DNA of 64,000 nt from Rhodospirillales bacterium (GTDB taxonomy: Bacteria > Pseudomonadota > Alphaproteobacteria > Rhodospirillales > Thalassospiraceae). Positions within the stretch are counted from its first letter, which is position 1. Every line of letters begins with the position of its first letter. The notes beneath the pieces were generated by a model that was not told where the DNA came from, ran no database searches, and was given only the letters and a program-made list of their open reading frames with translations. The stretch is taken from the NCBI GenBank assembly GCA_019634165.1, contig JAHQVT010000003.1, forward strand, positions 1 through 64,000, written 5' to 3'. Positions 1-8,337 of the stretch are shown piece by piece. Made by a program: the position numbers and the translations under genes.

Positions 1-114
1 CGGTGGCATTAGCGGCCGGGAACCACCTGATCCCATCCCGAACTCAGAAGTGAAACCAGCCTGCGCCGATGGTACTTTGTCTTAAGGCACGGGAGAGTAG
101 GTCACTGCCGGGCC
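1..114 (+). rRNA. rrf: 5S ribosomal RNA (5' end probably truncated by a few nt at the window edge)
   Basis: Conserved 5S core 'GGGAACCACCTGATCCCATCCCGAACTCAGAAGTGAAACC...GGGAGAGTAGGTCACTGCCGGG'; terminal pairing CGGTGGCA/TGCCG. Confidence 0.93.
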
Positions 115-156
115 TTCTAAACACAGCACATATTCCCTATACACACCCAAACATCA

Positions 157-184
157 AACGCCGCTTCTTAATTGACGCGGCGTT
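157..184 (+). terminator. Inverted repeat AACGCCGC/GCGGCGTT between 5S and tRNA-fMet (processing hairpin or weak terminator)
   Basis: 8-bp perfect inverted repeat 157-164/177-184, 12-nt loop; no clear T-run. Confidence 0.4.
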
Positions 185-227
185 GTCTGTTTAAAGCATA
201 AAAGCAACAAACAGACATACACCCTGA

Positions 228-303
<76 letters not shown>

Positions 304-304
<1 letters not shown>

Positions 305-344
305 ATAAAAAACCCTGTCACCTCTGGTGGTAGGGTTTTTTATT
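304..344 (+). terminator. Rho-independent terminator after tRNA-fMet
   Basis: 13-bp perfect inverted repeat AATAAAAAACCCT / AGGGTTTTTTATT with inner CACC/GGTG and T-run. Confidence 0.85.
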
Positions 345-395
345 GTCCGCAGAGATAGTCTTTAAACCTATGGCTTTCCTGTGTTCTGAGCCTGC

Positions 396-682
396 GCTCA
401 TAACTTGAAGGCTGAGGCTGTGAAGAAATCGCTCCAGTGGAGCGATTTTAAGCCGAAGGTCGAGCACGGCGAAGCCGCGCGCAGATTGCGTCGGGCCGCA
501 AGATCCAACCTATCGGTCATCCGCTCGCCCTCGTGGCGGGCCTTTTGCATTTTTGACTGTCGGGTGAATGTGGATGGGAAGATCGCAAACAGGCCATGCC
601 TGTTTGCAAGGTTCTTTGCGGAGGCCATAGGCTGAAGCTGGCGGAGCCCAAACGGCGGAGACTAATCCTACCCCCGCAACCA
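396..682 (+). pseudogene. Degenerate, interrupted second copy of tRNA-fMet (anticodon-arm match 396-411, 3' end match 664-682)
   Basis: GCTCATAACTTGAAGG (396-411) vs tRNA GCTCATAACCTGAAGG (259-274), one mismatch; AATCCTACCCCCGCAACCA (664-682) identical to tRNA 3' end 286-304; about 240 bp of extra sequence between. Confidence 0.55.
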
Positions 683-712
683 CTCTTTCCGATCCGTTGA
701 GTTTTGAGAGCG

Positions 713-3274
713 CTAGCTACGTGGCTTTAAGTTTTCTGGATCGTAAAGCGGTTGATAGCCAATCCCAACAACCTCAACCGGGTAGATTTCATCGAAGTAG
801 GATACCGTAAGTTTGCGGCCTTCCTGACAAAACTCCCACGGCAGATAGGCAAGGGCGATGTTTTTGTCGATGCTAGGGCCAAAGGCGATAGAGGTTGTGT
901 AAGAACGACGTCCAAGTGCATCAATCAGGGTTTTTCCGGTTTGCGGGTCCATGACCGGAAGATTTCCGACCGGATACCGCGCGACGCCAGATGCGTCGGT
1001 ATTTTCGGTCATGATCAGGGTGCAAAGCATCGCTGGCTGATGGTCGCGTTCGCGGTATTCGATATGTTTTGCCTTGCCCCGGAAGTCGGCTTCTTTGACT
1101 TTTGGTCGGGCCAAGGCCGCTTCGAGCAAGTTATATTGCGTGTGAAGGTCGGCGTTTTGCAGGCGCAGTGATTTTTCCAGACGACGTGAATTGGCATAGG
1201 TTTCAACCCCAACTGCCATAACGTCGATACCGCGCAACGCATCCCAAACGGCAAGACCATCCTCATAGGACATGTGAAGTTCCCAGCCCTGTTCACCGAC
1301 ATATGAAATGCGAAAGGCTGTGACGGTTTTACCCGCTATTTCAATTGGGCGAATGGCGGCAAATGGGAAGTTTTCGACATTCAGCTCTTCGGGATTTTTA
1401 ACGACCTTTTTAAGGTTTTCGCGGGCATTTGGGCCCCAGATACCGATGGTGGTGTAATCTTCGGTGACATCGGTAATTGTGACGTCCCACCCCTTGTCCT
1501 GGGCGGTGCGGCGCATATAGGTCAGGTCACGCGGGCCGGCATCGGCGCCATTGACCAAACGACAACCGTCTTCCATGCGGAAAACGGTGAAGTCGGCACG
1601 AACATTGCCATCGTCATCAAGCATATGGGTATAGATACCCTTGCCGATATTGGTGTCCCCACCGATCTTGGCAGGACACAGCCATTCAAGTAACGTGACA
1701 TGGTCCGGGCCTTTGATATCGGTCATATGGAAATGCGACAGGTTGATAATGCCGCAATCATCGCTCATCGCGAGTTGTTCGGCATTGGAAACGCGCCAGA
1801 AATGCCGGGTATCCCATTCATTGTCACGCACCGGCACGCGATCAGCATATTTTTCCAAAAGATGTTCGTTGGACGCATAGCCATGGGCGCGTTCCCAACC
1901 GCCCAATTCCATGAAATAGCCACCCAATTCGACTTCGCGTTCATAGAATGGCGACCGGCGAATGCCGCGTGCCTTGGAAAAGGGCTCGCGCGGGTGAACC
2001 GGCGGGTTATAGATTTTTTTGGCTGTCTCATAGCAGCGGTCATAGATGTATTTTTCATCAAGCTGGAATTCGTTATAGCGGGCAAAATCAATCGCATGAT
2101 GGTCAATATGAGTACGGCCAGACGTCATCCAATCGGCAATCAATTTACCCATGCCCGGCCCGTCTTTGATCCAGATGCCAACTGCATACCAAAGGCCACG
2201 CAGTTTTTGGCTTTCGCCCATCGATGGGCCACCATCCGCAGATGATTGCAAAAGACCGTTGAACGAATGACTTTCGTTAAAGCCAAGTTCGGTCAGGATC
2301 GGGGTGAGTTCCATGGCGCGTTCAAGCGGCTCGATCACGTCTTCAAGTTCCAAATCGCGCTGGGACGGGGACAGGCGCGCTTGATCCTTTTCAAGGATGT
2401 CGCGCGGATGGACCAGACGCGGATTTTCTTCGTAATAATATCCCCATTCGATCTGGCCACCTTCGGTACTTTTGGGGTCACCGGTGTCGCGCATATAGGC
2501 CGAATTGCCCTGATCGCGCAAAAGCGGATAGCCGATTTCAACACCGGTTCCTTCGAACTGATTATATGGCCCAAAAAAGGTCAATGGATGATCAACCGGC
2601 ATGACAGGCAAGTCTTCGCCAGCCATCTCGGCAATCAAACGGCCCCAAAGACCGGCACAAACAACGACATAATCGGCATGGATAGTGCCGCGTTCGGTTT
2701 TAACCCCGGTTATGCGACCATTTTCCGTGACCAAATCAAGTGCGGATGTATTGGCAAAAACCTTCAACTTGCCACTGGCTTCTGCCTGATCAATCAGTTT
2801 GCCCGCAACCGTTTGCGAGCGCGGTGTGACAAGGCCCGCATCCGGGTCCCAAAGCGCACCTTGAATTTGATCTTCTTCTAAAAGGGGAAATTTTTCCTTG
2901 GCCTCGGCCGCACTAATGATTTTGACATTGGTGCCAAATGCTTTGCCGGAATCAACGCGGCGTTTAAGTTCAGCCATGCGTTCATCGTCACCAACACGGG
3001 CAACTTCAAGACCACCGATCCGCGCGTAATGACCCATCTTTTCATAGAAATCCATGGAATACATGGTTGTCCAGCAAGTCAGAAGATCGTGACTGGTGGC
3101 ATAGCAGAAATCAGATGCATGCGCGGTTGATCCGATGTCGGTGGGGATGCCCGATTTATCAATGCCAACAATATCGTCCCAACCATTTTCAATCAGGTGA
3201 TGCGTGACCGAGGCCCCGACAATACCGCCAAGTCCAACGATGACGACTTTTGCTTTGTCGGGAAATGCGGCCAT
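713..3274 (-). CDS. FAD-dependent oxidoreductase with C-terminal GcvT/aminomethyltransferase domains (dimethylglycine/sarcosine dehydrogenase-like)
   Basis: 853 aa; N-terminal VVIVGLGGIVGAS FAD-binding motif; C-terminal folate-binding-type region (YVGEQGWELHMSYEDGLAVWDAL); next to gbc genes. Confidence 0.87.
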   Translation of the reverse strand: MAAFPDKAKVVIVGLGGIVGASVTHHLIENGWDDIVGIDKSGIPTDIGSTAHASDFCYATSHDLLTCWTTMYSMDFYEKMGHYARIGGLEVARVGDDERMAELKRRVDSGKAFGTNVKIISAAEAKEKFPLLEEDQIQGALWDPDAGLVTPRSQTVAGKLIDQAEASGKLKVFANTSALDLVTENGRITGVKTERGTIHADYVVVCAGLWGRLIAEMAGEDLPVMPVDHPLTFFGPYNQFEGTGVEIGYPLLRDQGNSAYMRDTGDPKSTEGGQIEWGYYYEENPRLVHPRDILEKDQARLSPSQRDLELEDVIEPLERAMELTPILTELGFNESHSFNGLLQSSADGGPSMGESQKLRGLWYAVGIWIKDGPGMGKLIADWMTSGRTHIDHHAIDFARYNEFQLDEKYIYDRCYETAKKIYNPPVHPREPFSKARGIRRSPFYEREVELGGYFMELGGWERAHGYASNEHLLEKYADRVPVRDNEWDTRHFWRVSNAEQLAMSDDCGIINLSHFHMTDIKGPDHVTLLEWLCPAKIGGDTNIGKGIYTHMLDDDGNVRADFTVFRMEDGCRLVNGADAGPRDLTYMRRTAQDKGWDVTITDVTEDYTTIGIWGPNARENLKKVVKNPEELNVENFPFAAIRPIEIAGKTVTAFRISYVGEQGWELHMSYEDGLAVWDALRGIDVMAVGVETYANSRRLEKSLRLQNADLHTQYNLLEAALARPKVKEADFRGKAKHIEYRERDHQPAMLCTLIMTENTDASGVARYPVGNLPVMDPQTGKTLIDALGRRSYTTSIAFGPSIDKNIALAYLPWEFCQEGRKLTVSYFDEIYPVEVVGIGYQPLYDPENLKPRS

Positions 3275-3436
3275 TTTTCATTCCTTTTATTTAAAAACAG
3301 TCCTGTGGGTATCGCGCTAGGATCACGGACTCGCAACCAAGGTGGTAACAATCTGATCGCGGATCAAAACTGCCGGGGCGCAAATCTTCTGCATGGGCGC
3401 TTTTATGGCAGATTCGGGAAAAGTCGTTGGATCATT

Positions 3437-3550
3437 CCCAACTGTTGGGTTTTCCCCGGTTTTGGCGCCCCGCTTTGGATTATCCCTACGTGATAATCTG
3501 GCGTCTTTTTACGCCAGAAAATAGAATGTTTGCGTCAAAGTGAGATTATC
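3437..3550. promoter_or_regulatory. Palindrome-rich divergent promoter region (CCCAAC-T-GTTGGG; GATTATC/GATAATC/GATTATC; CTGGCGT/ACGCCAG)
   Basis: Palindrome 3437-3449; GATTATC 3478-3484, inverted GATAATC 3492-3498, GATTATC 3544-3550; hairpin 3498-3517. Confidence 0.4.
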
Positions 3551-3593
3551 GGTACGACAAAAAGTAGCAACCTTCTCTGTATCGGAGGAACCG

Positions 3594-4631
3594 ATGCTTG
3601 CGAATTCCAAATATGGTTCTCAAAATACACCGCGGCTGAATGTCGGCTTTATTTTGGCGAACAGGTTTACGCTTTGCGCATTTGCAAACTTTGTCGATGT
3701 GCTGAGGCTGGCCGCAGATGAAGGTGACCGCAGTCGTCCCATCTTGTGTCATTGGACGGTTCTGTCCGATACCATGAACCCGATTGCCTCAAGCAGTGGT
3801 ATCACCGTTCAGCCCAAAGAGCGCCTTGGCGATCCGCGACGGTTCAACTATATCGTTGTGGTTGGCGGCTTGATGGGAGAGGCGCCTAACCTTAGCCCGG
3901 CCTATCAAAAGTTCTTACATGAAGCTGCGAATGCAGGTGTGCCGCTTGTCGGGGTGTGTACCGGGGCGTTTCTTTTGCATGAGGCGGGTCTGCTTGATGG
4001 TTATCGCTGTTGTATAAGCTGGTTCCATCATTCCGAAATTGTTGAGCAATTTGAAGGTATTGATCCGGTTGTCGAACAGATTTTTGTCGTCGATCGGGAT
4101 CGGTTAACCTGTTCTGGTGGGGTTAGTTCGGCGCATTTGGCAGCCTATCTTGTCGATAAGCATGTTGGGCGGGCACAGGCCAACAAAAGCCTGCATATCA
4201 TGATCATTGATGATGCGCTTCAGGCGGAAAAGCCACAGCCGGGAATTCCGCTTGATCTGAAAACACAAGACCCGATCGTGCAGCGCGCCTTGCTGATCAT
4301 GCAGCAAAATATCGACATGCCGATTTCAGTGCAGGAAATTGCCCGCCGAATGGGCAATAGTAAACGTCAGATCGAACGGCATTTTCGCGTAAGTTTGGAT
4401 ACTTCGCCGCAAGTGGCCTTTCTCAACATTCGGCTTGATCTTGCACATCATCTTATTGAAAAAAGCCAGAAGTCGATTGCCCAAATCGCTGTGGATAGCG
4501 GTTTTTGTGACTCTTCACACCTTAGCCGGATGTTCCGTCGCCGATATGGCTGCACACCCCAAGCCCTTCGGCGACCCGTAAGTGACGTTGAATTGTCCGC
4601 ACAAACCCTGCAGGCCGACGTGACCGCATAA
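3594..4631 (+). CDS. GlxA/GbdR-type transcriptional regulator (DJ-1/PfpI-like N-terminus plus AraC HTH)
   Basis: VGVCTGAFLLHEAGLLDG amidase-like core and C-terminal AraC HTH (SIAQIAVDSGFCDSSHLSRMFRRRYGCTPQALRR); ATG at 3594 preceded by GGAGGA; longer GTG ORF from 3540 possible. Confidence 0.88.
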   Translation: MLANSKYGSQNTPRLNVGFILANRFTLCAFANFVDVLRLAADEGDRSRPILCHWTVLSDTMNPIASSSGITVQPKERLGDPRRFNYIVVVGGLMGEAPNLSPAYQKFLHEAANAGVPLVGVCTGAFLLHEAGLLDGYRCCISWFHHSEIVEQFEGIDPVVEQIFVVDRDRLTCSGGVSSAHLAAYLVDKHVGRAQANKSLHIMIIDDALQAEKPQPGIPLDLKTQDPIVQRALLIMQQNIDMPISVQEIARRMGNSKRQIERHFRVSLDTSPQVAFLNIRLDLAHHLIEKSQKSIAQIAVDSGFCDSSHLSRMFRRRYGCTPQALRRPVSDVELSAQTLQADVTA

Positions 4632-4685
4632 GCAAATTACACCGGCCTGTCTAATGGGAATTGTGGGGCATTTTCGCCCTGGTTT

Positions 4686-5819
4686 CTAAATTTCAACTTC
4701 CACATCAGAGAGCGGTGTGGAACAACAAATCAGGATTTTTCCCTGATCAATCTCGCGCTGTCGGATGCCGCCGTTATGGTGCATGTCCACATCGCCTGAA
4801 ACGAGTTTGGATTTACAGGTGCCACAGATTCCGCGCTGACAAGATGACATTGGGCGCAATCCGGCTTCACGGGCAGCAGACAGGATCGTCATGCCCGGAC
4901 TGCATTCCACCACATGCCCGGTTTTGCTAAAACTGACACGGAAGGTTTGATCGCTGATTTCGGGTGCGACAGAAGCCGGTTCTTCCAATGAACCCGCAGT
5001 TTCCGCACCGAAATCAAAACTTTCCTCGTAATATTTTTCCATGTCGAAGCCAGCTTCTTCGAGCATGTTGCGCACACCCTCCATAAAGCGGCCCGGTCCA
5101 CAGCAAAATACCTTGCGATCCTTGAAATCCGGCGACATCAACGACAGCATCGGAAGGCTCAACCGTCCGGTATAACCGCTCCAGCGGTGGCTTGCCGCCG
5201 CCGTGTCACAGGTAAATGCCAGCTTAAGTCCCGGGTTTTGTGCCGCCAAAAGCAAAAGTTCGTCATGGAAGATCAAGTCGGCAGGGGTTCGGGCCGCATG
5301 CACGAAATGAAGATCAGATGGTTCTGACAAATCACATGCAGTGCGGGTCATGGACATCATGGGCGTAATGCCGCTGCCCGCCGAAATAAACAGAAATTTA
5401 TCGTCAACCGTGGCATCGGTTGTGAATTCACCAGCCGGGCCGGAAACATTCACTTCCTTGCCGGGGATCATATAATCATGAAGCCAGTTTGATGCCGGGC
5501 CACCGGGCACGCGCTTGACCGTGATTTCAAGGCGGTAAGGACGGGCACCTGATGCCGAAATGGTATAGCAGCGTGTCACCATGCCTTCGATCGGAAGTTC
5601 AAAGGTCATGAACTGTCCCGGATAGAACCGAAAGGCGCGGGGCTCGCGACCGGAAAAGACAAAGGTCTTTACATCATGGGTTTCCTGACGGACCTGTCTG
5701 CAGACCAGAACATCGTCATATTCCGGGTCCCAAAGCGGCACACGGGTCACTTCGGTCAGTTTTTCTTCTTCGATCGCGGTGCTGGATGGCGTTGTGTCGG
5801 TGGTATTTTTCTGTGTCAT
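4686..5819 (-). CDS. gbcB: Glycine betaine monooxygenase reductase subunit (FNR-like plus 2Fe-2S ferredoxin domain)
   Basis: 377 aa; RCYTISASG FAD motif, C-terminal CQRGICGTCKSKLVSGDV 2Fe-2S motif; overlaps the adjacent Rieske oxygenase gene. Confidence 0.86.
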   Translation of the reverse strand: MTQKNTTDTTPSSTAIEEEKLTEVTRVPLWDPEYDDVLVCRQVRQETHDVKTFVFSGREPRAFRFYPGQFMTFELPIEGMVTRCYTISASGARPYRLEITVKRVPGGPASNWLHDYMIPGKEVNVSGPAGEFTTDATVDDKFLFISAGSGITPMMSMTRTACDLSEPSDLHFVHAARTPADLIFHDELLLLAAQNPGLKLAFTCDTAAASHRWSGYTGRLSLPMLSLMSPDFKDRKVFCCGPGRFMEGVRNMLEEAGFDMEKYYEESFDFGAETAGSLEEPASVAPEISDQTFRVSFSKTGHVVECSPGMTILSAAREAGLRPMSSCQRGICGTCKSKLVSGDVDMHHNGGIRQREIDQGKILICCSTPLSDVEVEI

Positions 5820-7081
5820 TCTGCCGCCAATCCAGAGATATGAGATGCGAAGTGGTCATTAAGCCGTTTGATGTACCATTCGCAGAAGGCTTCGACATGC
5901 GGTTCGGTATATTCGGAATATGGGCCCGGAGCATAAGCAGGGGTTTGGGTGCCAAGCTGGGCAAGCCGGACCAGATCGGCGTCCTGCTGATTTGTCATCT
6001 CCCAAACCTGTATCAGGTTATCAAGCAGGTAATCCTCGCCCTCATGGGCGTCCTTATGCACAAGCCACGTGGTGCGCACCAATGTCTTATCCGGCGCCAG
6101 CGGCAGGACGGAAAATGTGACGATATGGTCGCTCATGAAGTGGTGCCAAGAATTTGGATGCGTCCAGAAGCTAAGCCCGCCCAAACGTGCATCGGTAAAC
6201 TTCCCAAGAAGCTTTTTTGAAGCAACCTTGGTATCAAGCGTGTGCGATTCACCTTCGCGCATCAATGGCAGGCGCATGGTGCGAAAACCGGTGATATTCG
6301 ACAAATGATCGGATTCTGCAGACGGCAGGCCGCAGGATTCCCAATGTTTATGATTACTTTCCAGTGTCGCCAGATAGTTCTTGATATCTTCTGATCTGCG
6401 TTCATCCGTCTCATCAGGCGAAAACCCAAAACCGAACTCGGACAACGGAACAGTAAGCTGAGGATGGTTGCCTTCGCAGTGATAACACTCGCGATTGTTT
6501 TCCATCGTTAGTTTCCAGTTGCCATCCTCGATCAGTTCGGAGCTATGCGCGACTTTACAATTGGCGATGTCATGCGGCGCGATATAGGGCTCCATAACCC
6601 GCGCCATCTCTTCAATGTCATCGGGGGCGTTTTCTGCTAGGCAGATAAATACCAACCCGGCGATAGAACGCACATGTATGGATTTAAGACCATGGCAGCT
6701 TTTATCAAATCCGGCCCCCATATGGTCGGCAAGGATCAGCTCGCCATCTTCGTTATAGGTCCAGCCATGATAGCGACAGACAATGTTGCCAATGGTGGTC
6801 GCACGTTCATCAATCAGGCGCGCGCCGCGGTGGCGGCAGACATTGTGAAACCCGCGGATCTGCATATCATCACCGCGGAGCAAAAGAAGTGCTGCCTGCC
6901 CAACCTCGACCGTAACGCAATCGCCCGGTTCCGGCAGTTCCGGCTCGGTCGCAACAAAAATCCAGTGCTGGCCAAAAATAACCTCAATATCCAGATCAAG
7001 GATATCTTTGGCGTTATAAAATGGTGCTTCCAGGCTCTTGCCTTTTTCCCGACGATGCAGGAGTTCTTTGATGTCAGGCAT
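5816..7081 (-). CDS. gbcA: Glycine betaine monooxygenase oxygenase subunit (Rieske non-heme iron)
   Basis: Rieske CRHRGARL...CRYHGWTYNEDGEL; mononuclear iron site NNRECYHCEGNHP; paired with gbcB. Confidence 0.88.
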   Translation of the reverse strand: MPDIKELLHRREKGKSLEAPFYNAKDILDLDIEVIFGQHWIFVATEPELPEPGDCVTVEVGQAALLLLRGDDMQIRGFHNVCRHRGARLIDERATTIGNIVCRYHGWTYNEDGELILADHMGAGFDKSCHGLKSIHVRSIAGLVFICLAENAPDDIEEMARVMEPYIAPHDIANCKVAHSSELIEDGNWKLTMENNRECYHCEGNHPQLTVPLSEFGFGFSPDETDERRSEDIKNYLATLESNHKHWESCGLPSAESDHLSNITGFRTMRLPLMREGESHTLDTKVASKKLLGKFTDARLGGLSFWTHPNSWHHFMSDHIVTFSVLPLAPDKTLVRTTWLVHKDAHEGEDYLLDNLIQVWEMTNQQDADLVRLAQLGTQTPAYAPGPYSEYTEPHVEAFCEWYIKRLNDHFASHISGLAAE

Positions 7082-7771
7082 GGTCGAATACCTCGGCTTT
7101 TGTGTGGTGCCTGAAAAAGGTTCCTGTGCAATGTGCTATGTCTGCAGCAGGGCCTTAGCGTCTTAGGTAACAAGTCTCATTCTTGTCGATTGACCTTCCT
7201 GATCTAGGATCAGAAAGGGTGTGGACGCGTTACAGCCAAGTTGGCCGAGGTAATAGACAGACAGGGATCAGTGCCGCCGACCTGAAAGCGGATCGTGATT
7301 GAACATGCCCGGCACGATTAACGCTGCGGGGGCGATATGCGTTTTGACGGGATGCAAAACACATATGATCAGTCACGTGCCAAGCACGGTCTGCGTCACG
7401 GGCTGTCGGTCTCACCCAAAATCTCCCTAATCTTCGTCGGCAGGTAACCTGCTCTTTGATCGCCAAACTTGAAGGTTAAGCGAATTGAAAATCTATTTCG
7501 GATTGATCCTTGGATGGCAGAAAGCTTAAGTCAAATGGGCAGTAGGTTTGCGACGCTGTGTTGTATTGTGTGAAAACAATCCATGATTGCCGTGTGTTTG
7601 CGACCTGTTTGGGGGCTTGATCGGTCGTTTGGTTTCGTTCGATAGCACACGGTAAAGCGGCGCCTAGACTGCGTTGGCGCCTTAATGTCATGCACGCCTG
7701 AAACCCCCAATCCCTTTCCAATATAGATGGCAAATTGACCTGTGTCAGTGCGGACAATATCAACTATGGGT

Positions 7772-7793
7772 AATGTTGAGTTCTTCCAACATT
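7772..7793 (+). promoter_or_regulatory. Short 5'-UTR hairpin upstream of hsp20 (AATGTTG/CAACATT)
   Basis: 7-bp perfect inverted repeat ending about 20 nt before the ATG. Confidence 0.35.
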
Positions 7794-7815
7794 TTTAGGA
7801 TGAGGGCGCTTTATC

Positions 7816-8244
7816 ATGGTTGAGAAATCGGATTTATCTTCGCAAACACCGTCTTGGCTGACCCAAATGTACAGCCCTTTGCGCTGGGCTGGTGACAAGG
7901 TGGCGGAGTTCTTTTCCCCAAGTTCCGAAGCAGCAACGACTGATGCGTTTTACGAAGTAAGTGTCGAATTGCCCGGCGTTTCTGATAGCGACATCAATGT
8001 CGAAGTACATGATGGCCGTTTGTCGATTACCGGTGAAAAGCAAAGCTCGTGCAAGGAAGAAGGTAAGAGTTACTTCTTTTCCGAACGGAGTTACGGCAAG
8101 TTTCAACGTATTTTCCGCCTTCCGCCTGATGCCGATGAAACGAAAATCAGTGCCTCCCACAAAGATGGCGTCTTGGTTGTGAAAATCGCCAGAACTGTTC
8201 CGGGCCCAAGCGGCACAAAGTCCATTCCGGTCAATAAAGGCTAA
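7816..8244 (+). CDS. Hsp20/alpha-crystallin family small heat shock protein
   Basis: 142 aa; alpha-crystallin domain (YEVSVELPGVSDSDINVEVHDGRLSITGEK...GVLVVKIART). Confidence 0.92.
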   Translation: MVEKSDLSSQTPSWLTQMYSPLRWAGDKVAEFFSPSSEAATTDAFYEVSVELPGVSDSDINVEVHDGRLSITGEKQSSCKEEGKSYFFSERSYGKFQRIFRLPPDADETKISASHKDGVLVVKIARTVPGPSGTKSIPVNKG

Positions 8245-8286
8245 ATATAACGCTTCGACGTTTGACGTCTGTGAAGCCAAGACGAC

Positions 8287-8318
8287 AAAGGGCTGCCAAG
8301 TTTTGGGCAGCCCTTTTT
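8287..8318 (+). terminator. Rho-independent terminator between hsp20 and the convergent fadJ-like gene
   Basis: AAAGGGCTGCC/GGCAGCCCTTT stem followed by T-run. Confidence 0.88.
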
Positions 8319-8337
8319 ATATCGCAAGATCGCCCCT

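Noticed and set aside
398-635. Overlapping 76-aa ORFs on both strands
   Set aside because: They lie in palindrome-rich sequence inside a degenerate tRNA copy; both-strand openness follows from the repeat, with no RBS or domain support.
7082-7771. Small ORFs (7230-7466, 7476-7763) in the long gap before hsp20
   Set aside because: No convincing RBS, domain or codon-usage support; treated as non-coding.
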